Below, in pieces: positions 24,314 through 32,368 of a stretch of 64,000 nucleotides of DNA. Each line of letters begins with the position of its first letter. The stretch's first letter is position 1. The stretch is from NCBI GenBank assembly GCA_002163155.1, contig MAAO01000007.1:124001-188000 (forward strand), written 5' to 3'. The notes beneath the pieces are model-generated. The model searched no databases. It was not told where the DNA came from and saw only the letters and a program-made list of their open reading frames with translations. Source of the stretch: Halobacteriovorax marinus. Its GTDB lineage: Bacteria; Bdellovibrionota; Bacteriovoracia; Bacteriovoracales; Bacteriovoracaceae. The position numbers were made by a program, and so were the translations under genes.

Positions 24314-25219
24314 TTAAAATGAAGGTGGTAATTCTACCTTTTCTATTAATGACATATGTCCAACGCCTTCCTGTAAATTGAAATGAACTTGAGGTAAGTC
24401 CTTTTTAATTTTAACGCCACCACGGTAGTTTAAAATACGGTCTTCCTTTCCCCATGTTAAGTAGATCTCTTTGCTAAAGTGACCTAACATATAATTTAGA
24501 CTAGGGAGTATATTTACACGACCATCTCTAAACCCATGGGTAGCAGTAAAGGTCCTTTCTAGGAATAGATTGGATTTTATTGAACGTTTGGCCACAAAAC
24601 GTATAACTTTTGATGGAATGAAAGGAACTTTATAAAAAAGTTGAGAAAGTAGATTTTCAAATTCATCGATAGTATTGGGAATAAGTATGTTTTCACCAAC
24701 TTTCAATTTCTTTGTCATTACACTTTCAAAGTTACCATCGGCGCCAAGAGGAGAGATAAGCCATAGCTTAGAAATATATTCTGGAAAGCTCATGGCAATA
24801 CTAGATGCAATAAGCCCTCCTGTTGAATGTCCAACTAATTTGATATTTTTAAGATCTAAGGCCTTTATAAAGTCGATTACAATATCTCGGTAGTCTTGAA
24901 TATTATATGATTGCTTGTTTGGACTGGTTTCTCCAAAGCCGGGAAGATCCAAGGCGTAAACTTGATGGTGTTTAGTCAACTCAATCGACATCTGATTCCA
25001 GTTCTCTTTACTGCCTCCAAAACCATGAAGTAGAATGACTACTTCGCCAATGCCTCCATGGTAATAACTTAGGTCGTGACCTTTAAGCTTAATCTTAGAG
25101 ACCGCAACGTTTGCCATTTTATATTCTATGAAATTATTTAGCTGATAGATTTTTTTACCAGATATTTGAAATGATAAAATGATGAGAATAACTATCCCCA
25201 TAGCGATTAATTTCTTCAT
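24314..25219 (-). CDS. Membrane-anchored alpha/beta hydrolase, short C terminus
   Basis: 301 residues from ATG 25219 (GGAG eight bases upstream). An N-terminal hydrophobic anchor precedes VVILLHGFGGSKENW (oxyanion HG), LVGHSTGGLIASSIA (nucleophile Ser), TWGKEDRIL (Asp) and GVGHMSLIEK (His), so the catalytic triad is complete. The protein stops seven residues after that (VELPPSF), whereas relatives usually have another helix; the stop is beside a repeat scar. Probably an esterase or lipase-like enzyme facing the periplasm; substrate unknown. Confidence 0.8.
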   Translation of the reverse strand: MKKLIAMGIVILIILSFQISGKKIYQLNNFIEYKMANVAVSKIKLKGHDLSYYHGGIGEVVILLHGFGGSKENWNQMSIELTKHHQVYALDLPGFGETSPNKQSYNIQDYRDIVIDFIKALDLKNIKLVGHSTGGLIASSIAMSFPEYISKLWLISPLGADGNFESVMTKKLKVGENILIPNTIDEFENLLSQLFYKVPFIPSKVIRFVAKRSIKSNLFLERTFTATHGFRDGRVNILPSLNYMLGHFSKEIYLTWGKEDRILNYRGGVKIKKDLPQVHFNLQEGVGHMSLIEKVELPPSF

Positions 25220-25422
25220 TCTGTGCTCCATTATTTAATGAGACTAACAATTGATGAGTATATGATCAAATACTAACGATATAATTGAATAGATGGTTGT
25301 ATTGAGTCCTTCATGGCTGAAATTAATATAATATAGAAATGAACCTTACTATGTCAGACAATACAAATACATGTTACATTACATACAATTTAATTAAATG
25401 AATTATAAAATCGGAGTAAACA

Positions 25423-25911
25423 ATGCCTTCTTTTGATCTTGTGTCTTCACTCGATATTGGTGAAATGAAAAATGCTATTAAAATGGCGCAAAAATTTATT
25501 AATGGGCGCTACGACTTTAAAGGTTCAGATTGTGAAATCATTTTCAATGGTGCCGACAAGGTTGAGATAAAAGGCGAGACTGAGTATCGGGTCAAGACGG
25601 CACTTAGTATTCTATATCAAAATATGGGAAAAAGAGGACTAGGTCTTCAGTGCATTGATGCAAAAGAAGTTCTACCTTCTGGCAATAAGAACTATAAACA
25701 AACAATAATCCTTAACTCTGGAATAGATAAAGAGAAAGGAGGAATTATTAATAAGATTATTAAGAAATCTGGATTTAAAGTATCTTCACAATACTTAGAT
25801 GAAAAAATTAGAATTACAGGAAAAAAAATTGATGATCTTCAATCCGTTTTCAAGTTGCTACAAGGGCACAAAGATGTGGAGATCGATCTTCGAATGGAGA
25901 ATATGAAGTAG
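25423..25911 (+). CDS. yajQ: YajQ family nucleotide-binding protein
   Basis: 162 residues, full family length. The start MPSFDLVSSLDIGEMKNAI and NGRYDFKGSD, then RGLGLQCIDAKE, GNKNYKQTIIL, GIDKEKGGIINKIIK and RITGKKIDDLQSVFKLL are the conserved YajQ (UPF0234) blocks. Members bind nucleotides including cyclic di-GMP and, in some pathogens, modulate a LysR regulator. GGAG lies upstream. It is normally a core gene; here it sits between two repeat scars and transcribed away from the hydrolase. Confidence 0.93.
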   Translation: MPSFDLVSSLDIGEMKNAIKMAQKFINGRYDFKGSDCEIIFNGADKVEIKGETEYRVKTALSILYQNMGKRGLGLQCIDAKEVLPSGNKNYKQTIILNSGIDKEKGGIINKIIKKSGFKVSSQYLDEKIRITGKKIDDLQSVFKLLQGHKDVEIDLRMENMK

Positions 25912-25918
25912 ATAGAGT

Positions 25919-25986
25919 TGCTTGTAGAACTTAGAAGTTATTCTAAAAATCAGTTAACAAAATTAAATCGTTATGACCCTCCACCA
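25919..25986 (+). repeat. Dispersed tmRNA-3'-end-like scar
   Basis: TGCTTGTAGAACTTAGAAGT at the start and TCGTTATGACCCTCCACCA at the end. Both ends and the length (about 67 bases) match the 3' portion of tmRNA from the GTAG helix strand to CCA. The spacer continues to 26155 without a gene. Confidence 0.5.
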
Positions 25987-26155
25987 TTGGTAGGTAAATG
26001 ATCTCCCGTGATTTCTAGTGAGTTAGAATGGGCCATCATGATCTTGAAAGAGTTTTTTTGTTTCATATATGAAAAATTGGCTTCAATACATTAAGAAATT
26101 ATTGAATCAAAACTAATTATTTGCTAATTCCTCTAGGTTATCTTGGAGGAAACAT

Positions 26156-26665
26156 ATGTCTGAAATTACACCAAATAGAATTGAACAAATGATCTATATT
26201 ATTAGAGGACAGAAAGTAATGCTCGATAGTGATTTAGCAGAACTTTATGAAGTAGAGACGAAGATGCTTAAGAGGGCAGTTAGACGTAATATTGAACGTT
26301 TTCCAGATGACTTCATGTTTGAACTAACTAAAGAAGAGCTAGATAATTGGAGGTACCAATTTGGCACCTCCAATTATTCAAAAATGGGTTTAAGAGTGCA
26401 ACCGTTTGTATTTACAGAGCAAGGTGTAACAATGCTATCAAGCGTATTAAGAAGTTCGAAGGCAATTCAGGTGAATATTTCTATAGTTAGGATCTTTGTT
26501 AAGATGAGAAAGTTGTTAGCTTCTGAAGAGTCATTAACTGACAAATTAGAACAGTTAGAGAAGGGCTCAGATAAGTTGTTTCGTATCGTGTTTGAAAGGT
26601 TAGATAGTGTTGAGAAAAAGATCCCTTTTTTACCTAAAGATCGTAATAAAATAGGCTTAAAATAA
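26156..26665 (+). CDS. ORF6N-domain (KilA-N-like) DNA-binding protein
   Basis: 169 residues. IIRGQKVMLDSDLAELYEVETKMLKRAVRRNIERFPDDFMFELTKEE and LRVQPFVFTEQGVTMLSSVLRS are the ORF6N hallmark blocks, followed by VNISIVRIFVKMRKLL and a coiled-coil tail. These small proteins occur in phages and bacterial mobile regions and probably bind DNA. GGAGGAAA lies upstream. Its presence supports a mobile origin of the region. Confidence 0.88.
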   Translation: MSEITPNRIEQMIYIIRGQKVMLDSDLAELYEVETKMLKRAVRRNIERFPDDFMFELTKEELDNWRYQFGTSNYSKMGLRVQPFVFTEQGVTMLSSVLRSSKAIQVNISIVRIFVKMRKLLASEESLTDKLEQLEKGSDKLFRIVFERLDSVEKKIPFLPKDRNKIGLK

Positions 26666-26739
26666 ACCTATATATTAGTTCAAGAATTACCTGTAAAATA
26701 CCTCGAAGCTATAAATTCAAATTAGTACAAGAGGATATA

Positions 26740-27786
26740 ATGAACGATTCAAATAATCTTAAACCCAATACATACTTTATCGAAGTTTCTGGATCTGGGA
26801 TCCCTGAGATTGATGGACTCTTCGTTCCTTCTACTGCGCCTCCTGTTAAATCTGAATCGGGTACTGAGTCAACTTTAGGTTACTGGAATGAAAAGATGGC
26901 ATGGGACCGTGCCGATGGAAAATCTGCTCGTAACCCATCTCTCTCTTACTCAAATAGTTACAAATCTTGGAGAATCTCTCGCCTCGATGGTCACCTGGCA
27001 TATGATATGACTTGTGACGATGATATGCCACCAACGGATAGAGAATGGCACGTCTATAAAATGGGTGTAGCGCCTGCTCCTAAACTCGTGCTTCACCACT
27101 TTGACCCGAGACAACCTTGTCCCGAGCCTAACGTCGTCTTCGTTCTTGGTGGACCTGGAAGTGGAAAGGGTACAATGTGTGAGCTGGCAGAGATACAACT
27201 TGGTTGGGTTCACCTATCCATGGGTGACTTAATACGTACAGAACGTGATAAGGGTGGGGAGACAGCTAATATCATCGAAGAGTTTGTTACCGCCGGAAAG
27301 TTAGTTCCTAATGAGATCACAGTGAAGTTGTTAAAGATTGCCATGGAAATGACTACCAGAACCACAGGGAAGAATAACTTCCTGCTGGACGGTTTTCCTC
27401 GCTCACTCAACAATATGGAAGGATGGTATGAAATCTTTGGCCGCGATGCTGAACTTCCAAAAATGTTATATTTCGAATGTCCCTACGATGTTTTAGAAAA
27501 GAGAATCATGGGGCGCGCAAAGTTCTCTGGTAGAAGCGACGATAATGTTGAGAGTATGAAATTAAGATTCGATACATTTAAGGCAGAGACCCTACCAACG
27601 GTAGAGTTCTTCAAGAGTAAGAATAAGTGTGTTGAAGTAGATGCCAGTCAAGAACGTACGGCGGTCTACAATGTCCTTAAAAGCAATCTCACTGAGCACA
27701 CGGAACTTGAGCTTGCTGATAAATCCTTTACAGAAAAATCAGAGATGCTACTAGGTCTTAGGCCTTACCCTAAGAAAGAAAAATAA
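26740..27786 (+). CDS. Eukaryote-like UMP-CMP kinase fused to an extra N-terminal domain
   Basis: 348 residues. From about 128: VVFVLGGPGSGKGTMCELAE (P-loop), HLSMGDLIRTERDKGG, EEFVTAGKLVPNEITVKLL, FLLDGFPRSLNNMEGW, YFECPYDVLEKRIMGR and DDNVESMKLRFDTF. These follow eukaryotic UMP-CMP kinases (LVPNEITVKLL, GFPR..N, short lid) rather than bacterial Cmk or Adk. Residues 10-115 (YFIEVSGSGIPEIDGLFVP..., SYSNSYKSWRISRL, PPTDREWHVYKMGVAPAPKLVL) resemble a tandem domain I associate with diatoms and other protists. Base composition looks richer in G+C than neighbours. Likely acquired from a eukaryote; enzymatic activity is plausible as catalytic motifs are intact. Confidence 0.75.
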   Translation: MNDSNNLKPNTYFIEVSGSGIPEIDGLFVPSTAPPVKSESGTESTLGYWNEKMAWDRADGKSARNPSLSYSNSYKSWRISRLDGHLAYDMTCDDDMPPTDREWHVYKMGVAPAPKLVLHHFDPRQPCPEPNVVFVLGGPGSGKGTMCELAEIQLGWVHLSMGDLIRTERDKGGETANIIEEFVTAGKLVPNEITVKLLKIAMEMTTRTTGKNNFLLDGFPRSLNNMEGWYEIFGRDAELPKMLYFECPYDVLEKRIMGRAKFSGRSDDNVESMKLRFDTFKAETLPTVEFFKSKNKCVEVDASQERTAVYNVLKSNLTEHTELELADKSFTEKSEMLLGLRPYPKKEK

Positions 27787-27869
27787 AAAAACTCTTTGAT
27801 AACTCTTCAAGGTTAACTTGGATAGGGTCAAGTTTACATATTTGTAACATAATATCGGTTACTTGTAAG

Positions 27870-27885
27870 TTGAGTTTAAACTCAA
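27870..27885. promoter_or_regulatory. Operator palindrome 1 of toxin-antitoxin locus
   Basis: TTGAGTTTAAACTCAA, a perfect 16-base palindrome. TTGAGT could double as a -35 element with TAGGCT (27893-27898) as -10 at 17-base spacing. Confidence 0.6.
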
Positions 27886-27901
27886 TTCGTGGTAGGCTAA
27901 A

Positions 27902-27919
27902 GTTGAGCTAAGACTCAAC
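27902..27919. promoter_or_regulatory. Operator palindrome 2 of toxin-antitoxin locus
   Basis: GTTGAG-CTAAGA-CTCAAC, same arm sequence as the palindrome 32 bases upstream, about three helical turns apart, which fits binding by a dimer of HTH antitoxins. It ends 18 bases before the TTG start. Confidence 0.6.
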
Positions 27920-27937
27920 CGATTAAGGAGAGAGAAA

Positions 27938-28447
27938 TTGGCTAAAAGTAAGACCGTAGTCAAGGTTTTAAAAGAATTGATCGACTACGAACTAAAAAAT
28001 AATGAGGCCTCTGTTTACAGGGGAACATATATAGATGCTGAGTTTTTCTTTGATCAAAATGGCAACAGCAACGCCAAGGAAACTTATGATGCTCTAACAG
28101 ATGATGAGAGAGATAAATTTATCTTTAATATTGAGAAAATTTGTAACTCTAAACCTGGAACAGCTCAACCAAGCAGCGTCTCTAATATTGAAGATAAGAA
28201 AGAGGGGATATTTGCTTTAAAATATTCAGGTCAAGGGAGAATGGCAGCTTTTAATATTACTATAATCGAGACAGGGAAATCAAAATTTGAAAAACCAAAG
28301 GTGATCATTACCAATGGCTATATAAAAAAGACACAAAGAAATAGTAAAAAAGAAGTGGCTCAAATTAATAAGGCCATTAAGGCCAAGAAAGACTATTCAA
28401 AGAGAATAAAAGAAGCAGGGAAGAAGAACTATTATAAATTAATTTAA
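27938..28447 (+). CDS. HigB/RelE-like toxin, extended form
   Basis: 169 residues from TTG 27938, supported by AAGGAG 8 bases upstream. The core EGIFALKYSGQGRMAAFNITIIE, VIITNGYIKKTQRNSKKEVAQINKAIKAKKDY matches the last strands and the KKTxxxxKxEIxxA signature of Gp49/HigB-type mRNA interferases. The N-terminal 80 residues are longer than usual for the family. A helix-turn-helix gene follows by 13 bases and twin palindromes precede it, the classic toxin-first architecture. Confidence 0.65.
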   Translation: MAKSKTVVKVLKELIDYELKNNEASVYRGTYIDAEFFFDQNGNSNAKETYDALTDDERDKFIFNIEKICNSKPGTAQPSSVSNIEDKKEGIFALKYSGQGRMAAFNITIIETGKSKFEKPKVIITNGYIKKTQRNSKKEVAQINKAIKAKKDYSKRIKEAGKKNYYKLI

Positions 28448-28460
28448 AACTGGATGACAC

Positions 28461-28892
28461 ATGAGAACTATAGCGAAAAGCGCAACCAAGAAAAAAGTAG
28501 CTAAGAAGAAAGCAACTTCTAAAAAGAAAACTACCAAAAAAGCTATTGCTAAAAAAAGTAGCGATAAAAGGGTTTTTCCACAATCGGCCCATGACAAGTT
28601 CATGGCCAATAAGGAAAACAAAAAACGCTATGAAAAGAAAAAGGTTTCCTTTGAACTCGAATACCAGATGCAAAGAGCGATGGAAGGTCTAGATATGGAT
28701 AAAACTAGTTTATCTAAAAAATTAAAAGTAAATAAGAGTGAAGTGACTCGAAAGTTACAAGGTGGAATAAGTAAGGCCAATCTCACAACTGTAGCTAAAT
28801 ATGCTAGTGCCCTTAATCAAACATTCATTCCTTTAATTATTCCAAAAGAAAAGGAAGAAGAGGTTATGGAATTACTTGCAAGTGTTTTGTAA
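28461..28892 (+). CDS. XRE antitoxin with histone-like lysine-rich N-terminal tail
   Basis: 143 residues. Residues 1-36 are almost all Lys, Ala, Thr and Ser (KKKVAKKKATSKKKTTKKA), like the tails of histone H1-type proteins. After a linker (FPQSAHDKFMANKENKKRYEKKKV) comes a helix-turn-helix: LDMDKTSLSKKLKVNKSEVTRKLQGGISKANLTTVAKYASAL. This is the antitoxin/repressor partner of the preceding toxin. The basic tail would add non-specific DNA binding. Confidence 0.75.
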   Translation: MRTIAKSATKKKVAKKKATSKKKTTKKAIAKKSSDKRVFPQSAHDKFMANKENKKRYEKKKVSFELEYQMQRAMEGLDMDKTSLSKKLKVNKSEVTRKLQGGISKANLTTVAKYASALNQTFIPLIIPKEKEEEVMELLASVL

Positions 28893-28916
28893 TTTTAAAT
28901 TATCGCAAACTCTTCA

Positions 28917-29444
28917 TCAAAACCGATAACCAACATGAACAGAAGGAAAGAACTGACCCGAATCATTCTTATACGTTTCCTGATCAACTTTCACAGCGTC
29001 ACCTTCATCCACTAATATGTCATAGGCCAGAGTAGTCGTAAGAACGAAAGACTTAGAAAGCATAAACCGATATCCTATTCGCGGAGCAGTGGTGGTCACT
29101 TTTCTTTTGAATACCGTCTGCGTTGGAGTGTGAGTGATTGTGGCATTGGCATGATTGATTTCCCAGCCGATGAAAAAGCCGTAGTAATCCTTGAAAGTAT
29201 AATCGTACTTTATTCCAACGCCTTCAATTTCTAGGTAATAATTCTTATTATCATGAAACTCTTCATCTGCTTCTAGTCCAAAGTATCCAATTTCAAGGCG
29301 AGAGCTGTCTCCTGAAAAACCTAGGTGAACTGAATACCCATCAAGAAAGAATAGTAGGGGGTCGACTTCAAAATCGACTTCAAGAGCACTTACATTCGTA
29401 CAGCTAAAAAGAAAGCATAATACTGTGCTCTTTAAAAAATTCAT
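28917..29444 (-). CDS. Small outer-membrane beta-barrel protein
   Basis: 175 residues: signal peptide (MNFLKSTVLCFLFSCTNVSA) then alternating beta-strands with aromatic girdles (YSVHLGFSG, RLEIGYFGLEA, GVGIKYDYTFKDYYGFFIGW, APRIGYRFMLSK, FVLTTTLAYDIL) and a terminal HVGYRF ending in Phe, the BAM recognition signature. About eight strands, like OmpW/OmpX-size barrels. It is translationally coupled (TAATG) to the methyltransferase upstream. Confidence 0.75.
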   Translation of the reverse strand: MNFLKSTVLCFLFSCTNVSALEVDFEVDPLLFFLDGYSVHLGFSGDSSRLEIGYFGLEADEEFHDNKNYYLEIEGVGIKYDYTFKDYYGFFIGWEINHANATITHTPTQTVFKRKVTTTAPRIGYRFMLSKSFVLTTTLAYDILVDEGDAVKVDQETYKNDSGQFFPSVHVGYRF

Positions 29445-30061
29445 TAGGCCTTTTTCGCAATCAGAAATAAATCCACCTTAGTAGGACTCCAAACACTTTC
29501 AATAGTAAATCCAGATTCTCTTACAAGACTAGTGAAGTCAGTCTTAGTAAAAAATCCTAGATAGGGAAGTTTTCCAAGCTTAAAACCAATATACCACAGA
29601 GGTTTGAAAATTTTAAATATTCCACCGATGCAACCTGTAGTTGTCACAAAGTAGCCACCAGGTTTTAAGGATTTATATATTTTATCTAAGGTCTCTTTCT
29701 TATCCTCAAGTAAGTGCAAAATACTATGGGCCATGATCACGTCGAATTTATTTTCAGGGTAATCCATCTCTTGTACGGATTCTTGAATGAATTTTACATT
29801 GGTAACTTTCTTCGTTTTGGCTTTATCTTTGGCAATCTTAATCATCTCTGCTGAGAAGTCAGAGCCGGTGATGTGAGCGACGTTGGGTGCGTGGATCAGG
29901 GAAGTGGTACCTGTGCCGCAACCGATCTCTAGAACTTTCATATCGGCCTTAAAAAGATCACGGGTGAGATTTAGTTTCTCTTCATAGATCTCTTGGCTAG
30001 GTACTGCTTTAGCAGCGTACTTCTGGGCCATGTTATTCCAAAATAATGATTCGTCTTTCAT
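29444..30061 (-). CDS. Class I SAM-dependent methyltransferase
   Basis: 205 residues. Motif I VLEIGCGTGTTSL (about residue 40), then HITGSDFSAEMIKIAKDKA, FIQESVQEMDYPENKFDVIMAHSILHLL and LKPGGYFVTTT are the Methyltransf_11/25 motifs. A late hydrophobic stretch (IFKIFKPLWYIGFKLGKLPYLGFF) could approach the membrane, hinting at a lipid or quinone-type substrate. AAGGAG precedes the ATG. Operon with the outer-membrane barrel gene; divergent from a LysR gene that may control it. Confidence 0.85.
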   Translation of the reverse strand: MKDESLFWNNMAQKYAAKAVPSQEIYEEKLNLTRDLFKADMKVLEIGCGTGTTSLIHAPNVAHITGSDFSAEMIKIAKDKAKTKKVTNVKFIQESVQEMDYPENKFDVIMAHSILHLLEDKKETLDKIYKSLKPGGYFVTTTGCIGGIFKIFKPLWYIGFKLGKLPYLGFFTKTDFTSLVRESGFTIESVWSPTKVDLFLIAKKA

Positions 30062-30155
30062 TCTGCACTCCTTACTTCTAATATATTAAACTAGCATAAA
30101 ATATGTTAATATAGCTAATGTTGCTACTTATGATTGCAAAAATGCATGGACAATT

Positions 30156-31046
30156 ATGGACTGGAAATCAATAAATTTTGACTGGAATAGAGCGCGTGCC
30201 TTTTTGGTAACGGCTGAAGAAGGTTCTTTCTCAGCAGCAGCAAAAGCGCTTAAGGTGACTCAATCAACACTAGGGCGACAAGTTGCGGGACTAGAGCAGG
30301 AGCTTGGAGTGACTCTCTTTCAGAGGGTAGGAAAGGGCATCGAGATAACAGCTAGTGGGCTTAAATTGATTGAGTATGTAAAAGAAATGGCCGATGCAGC
30401 GAACCGCTTTTCCTTGGCCGCTTCAGGGCAGGCGAGTGGAATTGAAGGGACAGTGGTCATCACTGCCAGCGAGGCGTTTTCAGTGTTTCTCTTGCCTCCA
30501 CTACTTAAAGAGTTAAGAGAGCTGGAGCCAGGAATAAAGATAGAAATTGTGGCGACTAATCTCTCTTCTGATCTGCGGCGCAGAGAAGCGGATATCGCTA
30601 TTAGAAACTTTAAGCCCAAACATCCAGACCTCATTGCACAAAAGGTTAAGGACACTAAGGCCTATCTCTACGCTGCAAAAGATTATTTAAAAAGAAGTGG
30701 TCCCTTTAAAAGAAAGTCGGATCTGTCTAAGGGGGATTTCATAGGTTTCTCTGACAATACAAAGTACATAGAAGGTTTAAATCAATTAGGACTAAGTTTA
30801 ACTGAAGAGAACTTTCCCTATATCTCTGAAAATCACATAGCCCATTGGTCACTTATTAAAAATGGAGCGGGGATTGGTGTCATGCCTGAGAAAGTAGGAG
30901 AAGAAGAACCTGCAGTAGAGAGGGTTTTAAAGAGTATCCCACCCTTTCCGGTAGAGACTTGGATTGTGTCCCATAGGGAGTTAAGAACCAGCAGAAGAAT
31001 CCGCTTTGTTTTTGATTTCTTAGTTAAGGCATTTGGAGACTCCTGA
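30156..31046 (+). CDS. LysR-family transcriptional regulator
   Basis: 296 residues. HTH: NRARAFLVTAEEGSFSAAAKALKVTQSTLGRQVAGLEQELGVTLFQRVGKGIEIT, followed by the periplasmic-binding-like effector domain (EGTVVITASEAFSVFLLPPLLKELRE, RREADIAIRNFKP). It is divergent from the methyltransferase-barrel operon with 94 bases between, a typical LysR regulatory arrangement. Confidence 0.9.
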   Translation: MDWKSINFDWNRARAFLVTAEEGSFSAAAKALKVTQSTLGRQVAGLEQELGVTLFQRVGKGIEITASGLKLIEYVKEMADAANRFSLAASGQASGIEGTVVITASEAFSVFLLPPLLKELRELEPGIKIEIVATNLSSDLRRREADIAIRNFKPKHPDLIAQKVKDTKAYLYAAKDYLKRSGPFKRKSDLSKGDFIGFSDNTKYIEGLNQLGLSLTEENFPYISENHIAHWSLIKNGAGIGVMPEKVGEEEPAVERVLKSIPPFPVETWIVSHRELRTSRRIRFVFDFLVKAFGDS

Positions 31047-31128
31047 AAGTTCTCTATGTCTAAGACTTTGGCTAATTAAGTTAAACTTAGTGAACTTGTA
31101 TTCAATGATATTTATATAAAGAGGCAAG

Positions 31129-31644
31129 ATGGAATTTTTAAAAAATGGATTATGGATTAGAGAAATTCGACAGGATGATTTCGCGTCAATTCATGAAATT
31201 TCTTCTCAAATAGAAGTGTGCCGTTACCAAGCATGGGGTCCAAACAGTGAAGATGATACGAAAGAGTATATAAAGAGCTCAATTGCGGAACAGGACATGA
31301 GTAATAGGTCGTGCTTTAATTTTGTTGTTGAATCAGTCTCAGAAAAAAGAGTTCTTGGAACTTGCGCAATCTTTTTAAAAGAAAATGATGTTGGTGAAAT
31401 TGGCTTTAGTTTAGGAGAGAAGTCTTGGGGGCAAGGCTTTGGGACTATTATAGCGAAGACATTGAGAGACGCAGCAATAGAGCTTATGAATGTGAAAAAA
31501 GTCATTGCAACATGTGATATTCTTAATAAAGGATCAAACGCACTTTTACAAAAGGTTGGGTTTGAAAAAGTTAAAATCGTAGAAAAACATATGAAAATTA
31601 AGGGTAGAGATAGGGATACAGTATTCTATGAATACAAGAAATAA
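31129..31644 (+). CDS. GNAT-family N-acetyltransferase (RimJ/RimL-like)
   Basis: 171 residues. LWIREIRQDDFASIHEISS at the start, RVLGTCAIFLKENDVGEIGFSLGEKSWGQGFGTIIAKTLRDAAIE (acetyl-CoA loop G-Q-G-F-G), VIATCDILNKGSNALLQKVGFEKV at the end: the Acetyltransf_3 layout used by ribosomal-protein and other acetyltransferases. GAGG upstream. Substrate unknown. Confidence 0.85.
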   Translation: MEFLKNGLWIREIRQDDFASIHEISSQIEVCRYQAWGPNSEDDTKEYIKSSIAEQDMSNRSCFNFVVESVSEKRVLGTCAIFLKENDVGEIGFSLGEKSWGQGFGTIIAKTLRDAAIELMNVKKVIATCDILNKGSNALLQKVGFEKVKIVEKHMKIKGRDRDTVFYEYKK

Positions 31645-31695
31645 ATTTTTGAATAGAAAAAAATATCTTTAATCTAAAAATCTTCTAAGTAGGAA

Positions 31696-32310
31696 ATGAT
31701 GGCCATAGAAATTACTAAATCTGAAATATATCTAAAAACTCTTCTTGATTCAATGAATTCCTACGCTCCAATTTCAAAAGAAACGTGGGATGATTTTAAA
31801 CAAATTTGCCGTGTATACGAAATCAAGAAGGATGAAGAAATAGTTTCTCTAGGAGTTAAATCTGAATCTATTTTCTTTGTCTCTAAAGGGATTTTTAGGG
31901 CCTATGTACTAGGTGGAGAAGATGGAGAAAAAGATGTTGTTAAAAATTTCTTTGCTGAGGGAAGATTTCCAGCGAGCATGACCTCAATGTTAAGAGATGA
32001 GGTTTCTAATTTCTGTATTCAGGCGCTAGAGCCATCTATTGTCATAAAAATAAACTTTAAAGGGTACCGTGAGCTTTTAGAAAAGCATGAAGATCTCAAA
32101 TGGTATCATATTCAATATATTGAAAAACATTGGTTGTTAGAGAGGGAGCCACAAGAGTTATCTCTTCTTAATCAAGATGCTAAGGAGCGATATTTAGGCT
32201 TTTTAGCGCAGTATCCTGGGACAATTGATAGGGTTGCTCTCTATCATGTGGCCTCCAGGATAGGTGTCACTCCAACTCAGTTGAGCCGTATAAGAAAAGA
32301 TTTAAAATAA
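31696..32310 (+). CDS. Crp/Fnr-family regulator
   Basis: 204 residues. Cyclic-nucleotide-like domain: CRVYEIKKDEEIVSLGVKSESIFFVSKGIFRAYVLGGEDGEKDVVKNFFAEGRFPASMTSML; C-terminal helix-turn-helix: DRVALYHVASRIGVTPTQLSRIRKDL. The phosphate-binding cassette lacks the usual R-S-A pattern for cAMP, so the ligand is probably different or absent. Similar in layout to the regulator at 55926. The start could be 31696 or the next ATG. Confidence 0.82.
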   Translation: MMAIEITKSEIYLKTLLDSMNSYAPISKETWDDFKQICRVYEIKKDEEIVSLGVKSESIFFVSKGIFRAYVLGGEDGEKDVVKNFFAEGRFPASMTSMLRDEVSNFCIQALEPSIVIKINFKGYRELLEKHEDLKWYHIQYIEKHWLLEREPQELSLLNQDAKERYLGFLAQYPGTIDRVALYHVASRIGVTPTQLSRIRKDLK

Positions 32311-32368
32311 TCTCAGATTATCAACATATGTAAAGGCGCCGCTAGAATAGAATCTATAAACTAGCTGC

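Noticed and set aside
8600..25986. Chromosomal integron with attC sites
   Set aside because: The cassette-like layout and toxin-antitoxin cargo fit, but I find no paired RYYYAAC / GTTRRRY core sites in the spacers and no intI gene; the spacer sequences look tmRNA-derived instead.
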